From an uncultured Lachnospiraceae bacterium (GTDB lineage Bacteria; Bacillota; Clostridia; Lachnospirales; Lachnospiraceae), in contig CANDGI010000009.1 in the NCBI GenBank assembly GCA_947384285.1, forward strand, positions 1 through 64,000: a stretch of DNA of 64,000 nt, given 5' to 3'. The translations under genes and the position numbers were made by a program. The notes under the pieces were generated by a model. The model saw nothing but the letters and a program-made list of their open reading frames with translations, made no database searches and was not told the DNA's origin. Shown one piece after another: positions 27,106 to 34,401 of this stretch. Each line of letters starts with the position of its first letter. The first letter of the stretch is position 1.

Positions 27106-28563
27106 TTATAAGAGCGCCAAGGGCTGCTGGTAATCATTTTTCAGCCGGTTGTCCCCTTTTGCAGCCAGACCGACCCGGTATAGGCCAGAGGCCGCCAGAT
27201 CCTGGGAAAGAAGCGCCCTGGCAGGATCGTCCAGGATCCCCTCGGCGGCGGAGGGGCTGGTGATAAGCGGAAGCTTCCCCTGGGACTTTATGGCGGCAAG
27301 CAGGGGGGCGGCTTGTCTGCGAAAGCCCAGGATCCGCAGGTAGGCGGGTTCTGGGAATGGCTGGTAATCTTCCTGATAAATATTTAAAATTACGTGCAAA
27401 AACATCCGGCTTAGGCGGGCATATGTGGTGTTTTTGCTTTTTAAATGGCCGCAGAAGCTGCTCCAGGAAAGGAAAGAACCTATTTCTTTTTTTATCCGCC
27501 TGGCAAGGTCAAAAGAAATATCTGCATAGCGGGAAAGCTGGCTGGCAGGTTCTGTGAGCAGTTTGTAGTGGAGCAGTGGGGAAAAATCATTTTCCTGCAA
27601 AAAGGGATGAGGATAATTTCTTAAAATTTCAAAAGCCGCGCTGGGCAGGGCATGTTCCAAAGTATCCAGCTTAGAATTCCTGGCAGAGAAGTTTTCTTGT
27701 TTCTCTCCCAAAATGCTGGCGTGTATGGCAGAAACAGAGGAGGAGTTCTCTTGCTCCAGGATGCTGGCGCGTATGGCAGAAGAAGAGGAAGGGTGTCCTT
27801 CTCCCAGAATGCTGGCGCGTATGGCAGAAGCAGAGGAGAATTCCTGCCCGGGAGAGGTATCATGGTATCCCTGCCCCTGGCGGAGCAAAGGGCAGGGGTG
27901 TATGCTGGAATGATAGCGTTCCAAAGCCTTCAGGTATTCAATAGCCAGGATATTATTTGGAGAAGCTAATATATGTTTTGGCTCTGTGGTTTCATTCCTC
28001 TTCATGGGTTTCATGCCCAGTTGCTTGCAGCATTCTGAAGAAGAAGCCAGGGCAGGATGCTCCGTATGCTTGCATCGGGGTGGTTCATCGGACATTGCTT
28101 TTTCTTTTTCCAGGCAGGCTTCTACGGCTTGGGAGCGTGCAGCAGGGAAGGAAAGGCCATTTTTCAGCCCTTGCTGCAAGGCTTTCGTAAAAGGTTCTGG
28201 CTGGCGGTTCAAAAGATCTGCGATTTCCTGCAGCAAGCCAAAGTCCCTGGTTTCAGTTCCAAACCCAAGATGTGTCACTACACCGGCGCTTTCTAACAGA
28301 GCCACGCCTCCCCGGGCGAAATGCTCGGCGCTGGCAGCAGCATAAATGCTTGGAAGCTCCAGGACAAGATCCGCGCCGCCGCTTAAAGCCATCCGGGCGC
28401 GGCTGTATTTTTCCATCATTGCGGGGGCGCCCCGCTGTACGAAATTTCCGCTCATGGCAATGATGGTGTAATCGGCATTTATTTCTTTTTTTAAAGCGGC
28501 TATCTGATAGGCATGTCCCTTATGGAATGGATTATATTCTGCAATAATTCCAAGAACCTTCAT
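27106..28563 (-). CDS. tmcAL: tRNA(Met) cytidine acetate ligase, enlarged form
   Basis: Makes N4-acetylcytidine at the wobble base of elongator tRNA-Met from acetate and ATP. The N-terminal nucleotidyltransferase motif IIAEYNPFHKGHAYQI (HxGH), MSGNFVQRGAP, LPSIYAAASAEHFARGG and the SPNNILAIEYLKAL block identify it. At 485 residues it is about 80 longer than usual. Two insertions explain this: roughly 45 residues before PNNILAIEYL, and a tandem triplication of 16 residues at 27684-27849 around the conserved SATAIR-like site (SAIRASIL repeated three times, 48-bp units). The core motifs are intact, so it may still work. Confidence 0.88.
   Translation of the reverse strand: MKVLGIIAEYNPFHKGHAYQIAALKKEINADYTIIAMSGNFVQRGAPAMMEKYSRARMALSGGADLVLELPSIYAAASAEHFARGGVALLESAGVVTHLGFGTETRDFGLLQEIADLLNRQPEPFTKALQQGLKNGLSFPAARSQAVEACLEKEKAMSDEPPRCKHTEHPALASSSECCKQLGMKPMKRNETTEPKHILASPNNILAIEYLKALERYHSSIHPCPLLRQGQGYHDTSPGQEFSSASAIRASILGEGHPSSSSAIRASILEQENSSSVSAIHASILGEKQENFSARNSKLDTLEHALPSAAFEILRNYPHPFLQENDFSPLLHYKLLTEPASQLSRYADISFDLARRIKKEIGSFLSWSSFCGHLKSKNTTYARLSRMFLHVILNIYQEDYQPFPEPAYLRILGFRRQAAPLLAAIKSQGKLPLITSPSAAEGILDDPARALLSQDLAASGLYRVGLAAKGDNRLKNDYQQPLALL
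27684..27849. repeat. 48-bp tandem triplication inside tmcAL
   Basis: ATGCTGGCGCGTATGGCAGA recurs at 27713 (one mismatch), 27761 and 27809, exactly 48 bases apart, with similar flanks. In frame on the minus strand it adds 16-residue units. Confidence 0.9.
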
Positions 28564-29037
28564 AAAATGTTTCCCCCTATCTGGTAAATGAGCCTTTGTG
28601 CGGCAAAATGAAAAGTTTTGTTACAAATTATAAGAGGTTTGAATGGAAAAGTCAATGAGATTGTGAACCACTGGGGCTGCATAACCTATTGAAAGATTTC
28701 ACTTTTTATCATCCTGGCATACAGTATAATAAATTTACACGATATAGGGGATAAACCCCATACCATTTCCAGGCTGCTGTGACAGTGAAGTACAAAGGCA
28801 CTGGGAAAAAACGGAATATCACTGTGTATGGCCATAGCTGGAAGGCGCACGAGATGGTGCTTTTTTATGCCAGCCGCCAGGAACGGGAAAAGGCGGCTGG
28901 AAAAAGGAATGTACCATTTAGAAATGAACGGTAATCTGCTATACTGTGTTTGATTCAATGAAAGGATTTATCAGATAATTGGATCATGTGGGAAGGGTAT
29001 AATGAAATGTCTGTCTTAATGATGATGAGGTGGCGCA
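28564..29037. other. Gap without a recognised gene
   Basis: 474 bases between tmcAL (minus) and the relic at 29038. One plus-strand frame (about 28754-28932, no ATG start) reads VTVKYKGTGKKRNITVYG and may be a scrap of a secreted-protein gene. GCACGAGATGGTGC near 28848 is a small palindrome. Nothing else is supported. Confidence 0.4.
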
Positions 29038-29334
29038 TTGATTCATATTGCAATTTGTGATGATGAAACATATATGTCCAGCCATATAAAAGCAATAGCC
29101 GCCGGCACAGAAAAACATATCCATGTATCCGGGCGCATCCAGGGAGATTTTCTAATGATGGAGATTGAAAACAGTTTCCATGGAAAAGGAGCGTTCAAGG
29201 AAGGCATAGGCTTGTCTAATATAAAAATGATAACAGAAAAATATGGCGTGGCCATGAGTATAGAGACATTGGGAAGTGTGTTCATCCTCCATGTATTGCT
29301 GATTATTCCCCATGGCAATGCTGGCGCTGCCTGA
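29038..29334 (+). pseudogene. Agr-type regulator/kinase relic (fused by deletion)
   Basis: 98 codons from a TTG start. The first 22 residues, MIHIAICDDETYMSSHIKAI, are the start of an AgrA/LytTR-type response regulator (IAICDDE). From about residue 32 the sequence becomes the end of a GHKL (AgrC-type) histidine kinase: GDFLMMEIENSF, then KEGIGLSNIKMITEKYG (G2 box) and a final FILHVLLIIP. The regulator body and most of the kinase are missing, so a deletion has joined pieces of a former two-gene system. No cognate genes are nearby. Almost certainly non-functional. Confidence 0.7.
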
Positions 29335-29455
29335 ATTGGAATCATCCCACAGCATTCAGATGGCATCCCACAGCAAATGGATTAATCTGCTGCTTCCTAC
29401 CGTCGAAAAAAGAAAAAGGAAGCTGTCAATTCACTGAAAAAGGAGGAACATACTT

Positions 29456-30052
29456 ATGGCAATGCAGATTAATGAAAACTATAATCATTCCAAAATTGAT
29501 TATGCACAGAGGCTGAAGGAGAAACAGGCTGCCGAGAAGGCGGAAAAGGCAAAGGAGGCAGGGGCAGAAAGCTCCGGCAAGCTGCCCGAGCCCCAGGATG
29601 AATACATCAGCAGTGAGAAATCAAGGAAAAAGCCTAACGGATTGTACTGGGTAGGCCAGGACGAGAAGGGCAGCCGGAAAATCTTTTTTGATGATCCAAA
29701 AGCTGTCCGTGGGGAGGAAGAACTGAAAGCCGCTGGCGCAAAGGAAGAGGAGGATCCAAACGCACAGGAAGCTCATTCTAAAAAAAGTGCAGATGGAAAA
29801 GAGCCGAAGATAGGAGGAGACAGCCAGGAAGAGCCGGAAACATGCGTCGGCAATACCAACGCGGTGGATAGGGAAATCAGAAAACTGAAGGAGAGGAAAC
29901 AGAAGCTTGAGCAGCAGATTCAGTCAGCTTCCGGGGATGAGAAGAAAACGAAAGAGCTGGAGAAAAAACTGGCGCAGGTAGAGCAGGAGTTAAGCCAGAA
30001 GGACAATGACACATACAGACGGCAGCATACCGTTTTTTCCCAGGCAGAATAA
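29456..30052 (+). CDS. Charged helical protein, unknown function
   Basis: 198 residues, MAMQINENYNHSKIDYAQRL..., highly charged (Lys/Glu), without signal or membrane segment. Residues 15-35 form a Lys/Ala/Glu helix, the region KPNGLYWVGQDEKGSRKIFFDDP (about 58-80) looks like a small folded motif, and residues 135-185 are a probable coiled coil (EIRKLKERKQKLEQQIQ). AAAGGAGGAACATACTT stands before the ATG, and a clear terminator follows, so it is expressed alone. A lineage-specific protein; no function assigned. Confidence 0.7.
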   Translation: MAMQINENYNHSKIDYAQRLKEKQAAEKAEKAKEAGAESSGKLPEPQDEYISSEKSRKKPNGLYWVGQDEKGSRKIFFDDPKAVRGEEELKAAGAKEEEDPNAQEAHSKKSADGKEPKIGGDSQEEPETCVGNTNAVDREIRKLKERKQKLEQQIQSASGDEKKTKELEKKLAQVEQELSQKDNDTYRRQHTVFSQAE

Positions 30053-30074
30053 ATTAAAAATTTTGTGCAGCAGG

Positions 30075-30119
30075 AATACCGGGGAACGACAGCGCTTGTA
30101 CGCTGTTTCCCGGTATTTT
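30075..30119 (+). terminator. Terminator after the 29.5-kb gene
   Basis: AATACCGGG-GAACGACAGCG pairs with CGCTGTTTCCCGGTATT around CTTGTA, followed by TT and C. A long stem with a short T-tract. Confidence 0.75.
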
Positions 30120-30411
30120 CAATGGTTCTGCAGGTGTGGCGAATGGCTTGGGCATTTGGATGATAACGGCATTTACGAAGATTCCAGCGGCATTTGAGTG
30201 GTGTGCGAAGCTGCCTGTAAAGCCCTTGATCCTCAGATATTTGATTGCCTATGTTCCTTCACAGATGCGTTGGTTCTGCCTTTAGCATGATAAAATAGGT
30301 GCAGATATCCGTGATAGAATAATAGTTGCGTTGAATGGATATAGTGATTTTTTGGAGGAGCTATTGCAAAAATTGAATTGATATATCATATAGCCATTTT
30401 TAACTGCTGCT
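30120..30411. other. Eroded gap with gene scraps
   Basis: No intact gene. A plus-strand frame without start (about 30292-30380) reads GADIRDRIIVALNGYSDFLEELL, which looks like the C-terminus of a lost protein. Frequent stops in all frames. Confidence 0.35.
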
Positions 30412-30720
30412 ATGAAAAAAATTGGAAGTTGTAAAGGAGGACCTCCTATAAAAAATATATGTTTAGAGGCTGAAAAAATAATGATTGAACGGTTTGGAAA
30501 AGACACTGTTATTGCATTGGCAGCAGTTGAGGGCGGAGTTCCATATGTAAGAAGTGTAAATGCATACTATGAAAATGGAGCATTTTATATAAGACGGGTG
30601 AAAAAACTATGCTTACTTGGAATTGCCGCCGCACTTCTTAATCTTTGATGAATATGCAGCATATATGGAAATGCTGACGACAAAGGAAAATGCGGCTGTC
30701 CGTAACAAGCTGAAATAGAT
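30412..30720 (+). pseudogene. Pyridoxamine 5'-phosphate oxidase-like relic
   Basis: The frame at 30412-30648 contains AEKIMIERFGKDTVIALAAV and EGGVPYVRSVNAYYENGAFY, the N-terminal pattern of flavin-binding PNPOx-like proteins, then continues with RRVKKLCLLGIAAALLNL, which does not fit the family. The next piece in another frame ends AVRNKLK at 30718. The gene is therefore broken by a deletion or frameshift after about 55 residues. A half copy of palindromic repeat A touches its 3' end, so the repeat may have arrived here. Confidence 0.55.
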
Positions 30721-30783
30721 AGTTGTGCTATTGAAAACGTCACAATATATATTGTGGATAACTTATCATTTCCCGATAACCCC
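30721..30783. repeat. Palindromic repeat family A, half copy in reverse orientation
   Basis: Read on the minus strand, the sequence from 30783 back to 30721 matches the first 63 bases of copy 1 (from 3841) with only one or two differences. The second arm is absent. It lies between the PNPOx-like relic and the hsp20 promoter. Confidence 0.85.
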
Positions 30784-30801
30784 AAAAGTTATCAGAAATA
30801 A

Positions 30802-30828
30802 TTAGCACTCACCACTTGACAGTGCTAA
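30802..30828. promoter_or_regulatory. CIRCE operator (HrcA site)
   Basis: TTAGCACTC, nine bases, then CAGTGCTAA. This is the CIRCE inverted repeat with one mismatch, the binding site of the heat-shock repressor HrcA. It overlaps the -35 box of the hsp20 promoter. Confidence 0.93.
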
Positions 30829-30844
30829 CAATAAGTGTTATAGT
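30816..30844 (+). promoter_or_regulatory. Promoter of hsp20
   Basis: A perfect TTGACA inside CIRCE, 17 bases, then TATAGT. The transcription start would lie about 110 bases before the hsp20 start codon. Confidence 0.85.
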
Positions 30845-30963
30845 ACACTTAGAACAAAACAAAAGCAAGACACACAGGAATATAACAATTGCCTTTGTTT
30901 TGGAATAAACCTATCAAAACAACAAACAATAGACATAGAAGTATTTGTAAGGAGGAAGGACTT

Positions 30964-31413
30964 ATGTTAGTACCAAGTATTTTTAACACCAATCTTAGCA
31001 ATGATTTTTTCAACGACTCTTTTGAACATATGTTCCGGGATGCGTTCCGTTCACCATTTGGCAGCATGAACAGCACGGCCTGCATGTCTACGGATATTCA
31101 GGATTTAGGAGACAAATACCAAATGGAAGTGGAATTGCCGGGATACGAGAAGAAAGATTTGAAGGCAGATTTAAAAGATGGATATTTGACAATTTCTGCA
31201 GAGCGCAGTGTTAACAAGGAAGAGAAAGATGAAAAAGGGAAGTTTGTACGCCGGGAACGTTATATGGGCAGCTGCCAGAGAAGCTTCTTTGTAGGGAAAG
31301 AGGTAAGGCAGGAGGACATTCATGCCAGCTTTGAGAATGGCGTTTTGAAGCTCACAGTTCCCAAGAAAGAGATTCCTGCCGTGGAAGATAGAAAGTATAT
31401 CACGATTAAATAA
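30964..31413 (+). CDS. Small heat shock protein, Hsp20 family
   Basis: ATP-independent chaperone that holds unfolding proteins. 149 residues: a short N-terminal region (MLVPSIFNTNLSNDFFNDSF), the [15 protein letters not shown] domain (about 40-140; MSTDIQDLGDKYQMEVELPG, LKDGYLTISAERS, RRERYMGSCQRSFFVG) and the conserved FENGVLKLTVPK. AGGAGGAAGGACTT precedes the ATG at 30964. CIRCE control is uncommon but known for hsp20 genes; most CIRCE sites serve groE and dnaK operons. Confidence 0.95.
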   Translation: MLVPSIFNTNLSNDFFNDSFEHMFRDAFRSPFGSMNSTACMSTDIQDLGDKYQMEVELPGYEKKDLKADLKDGYLTISAERSVNKEEKDEKGKFVRRERYMGSCQRSFFVGKEVRQEDIHASFENGVLKLTVPKKEIPAVEDRKYITIK

Positions 31414-31444
31414 ACCTGCATTCTGCGGAGGATATTGTTAAATT

Positions 31445-31505
31445 AAAAATAAAGAAATCATGTTCCTGTTTAGGAATTGCAGGGATATGGTTTCTTTATT
31501 TTTTT
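31445..31505 (+). terminator. Terminator after hsp20
   Basis: AAAAATAAAGAAATCAT pairs almost perfectly with ATGGTTTCTTTATTTTT, with a run of T residues at the 3' end. Confidence 0.8.
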
Positions 31506-31559
31506 GCAAAAACCCCTTTTTATTCGTAGAAAATAGTTGTATAATAAGAAAACGTGCTG

Positions 31560-31586
31560 CCGCTTTTGCAAGAAGTGCAAAAGCGG
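31560..31586 (+). promoter_or_regulatory. Perfect 11-bp hairpin in a leader
   Basis: CCGCTTTTGCA-AGAAG-TGCAAAAGCGG has no T-tract. It lies 15 bases after a TATAAT (31540-31545) and 50 bases before the small gene at 31637, so it is probably near the 5' end of that mRNA and may stabilise it or bind a regulator. Confidence 0.5.
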
Positions 31587-31636
31587 TTACAGCAATATAG
31601 TCCTGCATGGCTGCAGGAAGAAAGGAGAAAGCAGAC

Positions 31637-31801
31637 ATGGATATGGATATCAAAGAAGAAGACCTGCGGGAAATGTTTGAAGTTTCCAAGCGGCAGCTAG
31701 AGAAGGGATTTCAGGAGAAGGATCTGGAAGCCATTCATGATGCGGCGATTGGATTGTCTGAGATAACTTATATGCTGGACTTTTTTAATGTAGAGATATA
31801 A
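31637..31801 (+). CDS. Small acidic helical protein, unknown function
   Basis: 54 residues, MDMDIKEEDLREMFEVSKRQ..., entirely helical by composition, acidic, ending YMLDFFNVEI. AAGAAAGGAGAAAGCAGAC gives a strong ribosome binding site for the ATG at 31637. It has its own leader with a hairpin and is followed after 23 bases by a secreted protein gene, with which it could be co-transcribed. No family recognised. Confidence 0.6.
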   Translation: MDMDIKEEDLREMFEVSKRQLEKGFQEKDLEAIHDAAIGLSEITYMLDFFNVEI

Positions 31802-31824
31802 ATAGAAGAGACAGGAGAGAATCT

Positions 31825-32745
31825 ATGAAAGCTTTTAAGAGATTAGCCCTGGTGTTCCTTGCCGTATTTTTGATAGCCGGAGCGCTGCCGATACAAGGGG
31901 AGGCCGCTGAGGTTAAGCTGAATAAGACGAAGGCTGCGCTTTATGTGGGAAAGAGCATTACCCTGCAGGTAAAAGGGACTTCTGCCAAAGCAAAATGGGA
32001 GAGCAGCAGAAAATCTGTTGCCACGGTAAACAGCCAAGGAAAGGTGACGGCCAAAAAGGCTGGCACAGCCGTGATTACGGCGAAAATAAAATCAAGTTCT
32101 TTCCAGTGCAGGATTACGGTGAAAAATCCCTGCCTGAATAAAAAGGAAATCACTCTTTCCAAAGGGAAAACCTTTCAGTTAAAAATTACAGGCACGTCGG
32201 CAAAATCCTGGAAGAGTAATAAGCCGTCAGTTGCCGCAGTCAATAAAAATGGAAAAGTAACGGCCAAAAAGGCTGGGACAGCTGTCATTACCTGTAACGG
32301 AAAAAACGGGAAGTCCTACAAATGCAAAGTCAGGGTGAAAAGCAAAAGCAGTTCCGGGCTAAGCGAGAAGCAGGTTTACAAGGACATGATTGCCATGAAG
32401 TCCAAGTATCCAGAAGGGATGAGCTGGACAAACAGTAATTATTATGGATGGAAGGGCGGCATTTACAGCGGAGGTTATGGGTGCGCAGGATTCGCCTTTG
32501 CCATCAGTGATGCGGCCTTTGGCAGCCTGCCAGCCCGGAAGCATACAGATTTTTCCAAGATACGGACAGGGGATATTGTGCGTATGGATTATAATACCCA
32601 TTCCGTCATTGTATTAGAAGTAAAGGACAATGGAGTGGTCGTTGCAGAAGGGAATTACAACCGTTCCGTACATTGGGGAAGGAATATCAGCTTTTCAGAA
32701 ATTCAAAGTTCAGGGACTTACGTGATGACCAGATATCCTCAGTAA
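31825..32745 (+). CDS. Secreted protein: two Ig-like (Big_2) domains plus cysteine-peptidase-like domain
   Basis: 306 residues. Signal peptide 1-27 (FLAVFLIAGALPIQGEAA). Two bacterial Ig-like Big_2 repeats follow (about 28-98 and 100-172), each with the pattern KSVATVNSQGKVTAKKAGTA. The C-terminal domain (about 185-306) resembles a papain-fold peptidase/amidase: a Cys in GGYGCAGFAFAISD, a His in NTHSVIVLEV and an Asn in VVAEGNYNRS could form the catalytic set. Probable wall-associated or secreted enzyme. The two Ig repeats are very similar at DNA level around GTGACGGCCAAAAAGGCTGG, suggesting recent duplication. Confidence 0.8.
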   Translation: MKAFKRLALVFLAVFLIAGALPIQGEAAEVKLNKTKAALYVGKSITLQVKGTSAKAKWESSRKSVATVNSQGKVTAKKAGTAVITAKIKSSSFQCRITVKNPCLNKKEITLSKGKTFQLKITGTSAKSWKSNKPSVAAVNKNGKVTAKKAGTAVITCNGKNGKSYKCKVRVKSKSSSGLSEKQVYKDMIAMKSKYPEGMSWTNSNYYGWKGGIYSGGYGCAGFAFAISDAAFGSLPARKHTDFSKIRTGDIVRMDYNTHSVIVLEVKDNGVVVAEGNYNRSVHWGRNISFSEIQSSGTYVMTRYPQ

Positions 32746-32819
32746 GCTATGGTATTTTTGCGGATATCAGAAATGGGAAGTGTAATTTTAAAAAATTTTC
32801 ATAGGAAAGGAACAGGGCT

Positions 32820-34280
32820 ATGAGTAAAATTAGAACCAGATATGCGCCAAGCCCCACAGGGAAAATGCATGTGGGCAACCTGCGCTCTGCTTTATATGAA
32901 TTTTTGATTGCCAAGCATGCAGGGGGAGATTTTATGCTCCGCATTGAGGATACAGACCAGGAGCGGTTTGTAGAGGGAGCCACGGAAATCATTTACCGCA
33001 CCCTGGATCAGGCGGGCCTTCACCATGACGAAGGGCCGGACAAGGACGGCGGATTCGGGCCTTATGTGCAGAGCCAGCGCATGCAGACAGGGATTTACAT
33101 GAAATATGCAAAAGAATTGGTGGAGAAAGGGGAGGCCTATTACTGCTTCTGTGAGAAGGAACGCCTGGACTCCCTGAAAACAGAGATTGTGGAAGGCAAG
33201 GAGATTATGATGTATGACAAGCATTGCATGTCATTATCCAAAGAAGAAGTGGAAGCAAACCTTGCAGCAGGAAAGCCCTTTGTCATCCGCCAGAATATCC
33301 CGAACGAGGGAACCACCACCTTCCACGATGAGTTATATGGGGATATTACCGTAGAAAATGCAGAATTGGATGATATGATCCTCATCAAATCCGATGGGTA
33401 TCCCACCTACAATTTTGCAAATGTGGTGGACGACCATACCATGAACATCACCCATGTGGTAAGGGGAAATGAATATCTGTCCTCCTCCCCCAAATACCAG
33501 AGGCTTTATGATGCCTTTGGATGGGAATCCCCGGTATATATCCACCTGCCTTTGATTACCGATGAAAACCATAAAAAACTCTCCAAGCGGAGCGGACATG
33601 CTTCTTTTGAGGAATTGTTAGAGCAGGGCTTTGTCACAGAGGCTGTGGTAAATTTCATTGCGCTGCTGGGGTGGAGCCCGGAGGAGAACCGGGAAATATT
33701 TTCTTTGGAAGAGCTGATACAGGAATTTGATTACCGAAGAATCAGCAAATCCCCCGCGGTATTTGATATGGTAAAATTAAAATGGATGAACGGGGAATAC
33801 TTAAAAGCCATGGAGTTTGACAGGTTTTATGAGATGGCAGAGCCCTATTTAAAAGCAGCCGTCCATAAAAGCTATGATTTGAGAAAGATTGCAGCGATGG
33901 TGAAGACCAGGATTGAGATTTTCCCGGACATTCCAGGGCATGTGGACTTCTTTGACGCAGTGCCGGAATATGATATTTCCATGTATGCCCATAAAAAGAT
34001 GAAGACGACGCCGGAATCTTCCCTGGAGGTATTGCGGGAACTTCTGCCGTTGTTTGAGGGGCAGGAGGATTATTCCAACGACGCGTTGTACGGCTTGCTC
34101 TGCAATTATGTAAAAGAAAAAGGCTGCAAGAATGGGTACGCCATGTGGCCGGTGCGTACGGCGGTTTCTGGAAAGCAGATGACGCCGGGAGGAGCCACGG
34201 AGCTGATGGAGGTTCTTGGCAAGGAGGAATCCTTAGCAAGGCTTCGGGCAGCCATTGAGAAGCTGGAGAAGGAATTATAG
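32820..34280 (+). CDS. gltX: Glutamate-tRNA ligase
   Basis: Charges tRNA-Glu. 486 residues, class I synthetase. The HIGH-type motif is HVGN in [20 protein letters not shown] and the KMSKS-type motif is KLSKRSG, with [14 protein letters not shown] and [21 protein letters not shown] between them. The start follows AGGAAAGGAACAGGGCT. Its last 60 bases are duplicated twice downstream (34227-34398). Whether it also charges tRNA-Gln cannot be judged from this window. Confidence 0.96.
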   Translation: MSKIRTRYAPSPTGKMHVGNLRSALYEFLIAKHAGGDFMLRIEDTDQERFVEGATEIIYRTLDQAGLHHDEGPDKDGGFGPYVQSQRMQTGIYMKYAKELVEKGEAYYCFCEKERLDSLKTEIVEGKEIMMYDKHCMSLSKEEVEANLAAGKPFVIRQNIPNEGTTTFHDELYGDITVENAELDDMILIKSDGYPTYNFANVVDDHTMNITHVVRGNEYLSSSPKYQRLYDAFGWESPVYIHLPLITDENHKKLSKRSGHASFEELLEQGFVTEAVVNFIALLGWSPEENREIFSLEELIQEFDYRRISKSPAVFDMVKLKWMNGEYLKAMEFDRFYEMAEPYLKAAVHKSYDLRKIAAMVKTRIEIFPDIPGHVDFFDAVPEYDISMYAHKKMKTTPESSLEVLRELLPLFEGQEDYSNDALYGLLCNYVKEKGCKNGYAMWPVRTAVSGKQMTPGGATELMEVLGKEESLARLRAAIEKLEKEL

Positions 34281-34398
34281 TTAGTGTGGAAGAATCCTTA
34301 GCAAGGCTTCGGGCAGCCATTTCAGAGAAGGAATTATAGTTAGTGTGGAAGAATCTTTGGCAAGGCTTCGGGCAGCCATTTCAGAGAAGGAATTATAG
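34227..34398. repeat. Three tandem copies of the gltX 3' end
   Basis: GAATCCTTAGCAAGGCTTCG recurs at 34227, 34292 and 34351 (GAATCTTTGG in the last). The first copy (65 bp) is the coding end of gltX with its stop; the two later copies (59 bp) lie outside it, lack six bases, and each again contains AAGGAATTATAG. The last copy supplies the sequence directly before the helicase start. Confidence 0.93.
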
Positions 34399-34401
34399 TT
34401 T

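Noticed and set aside
28686-28958. 90-codon minus-strand frame
   Set aside because: Composition is unlike a protein gene and there is no ribosome binding site; the region is an eroded gap.
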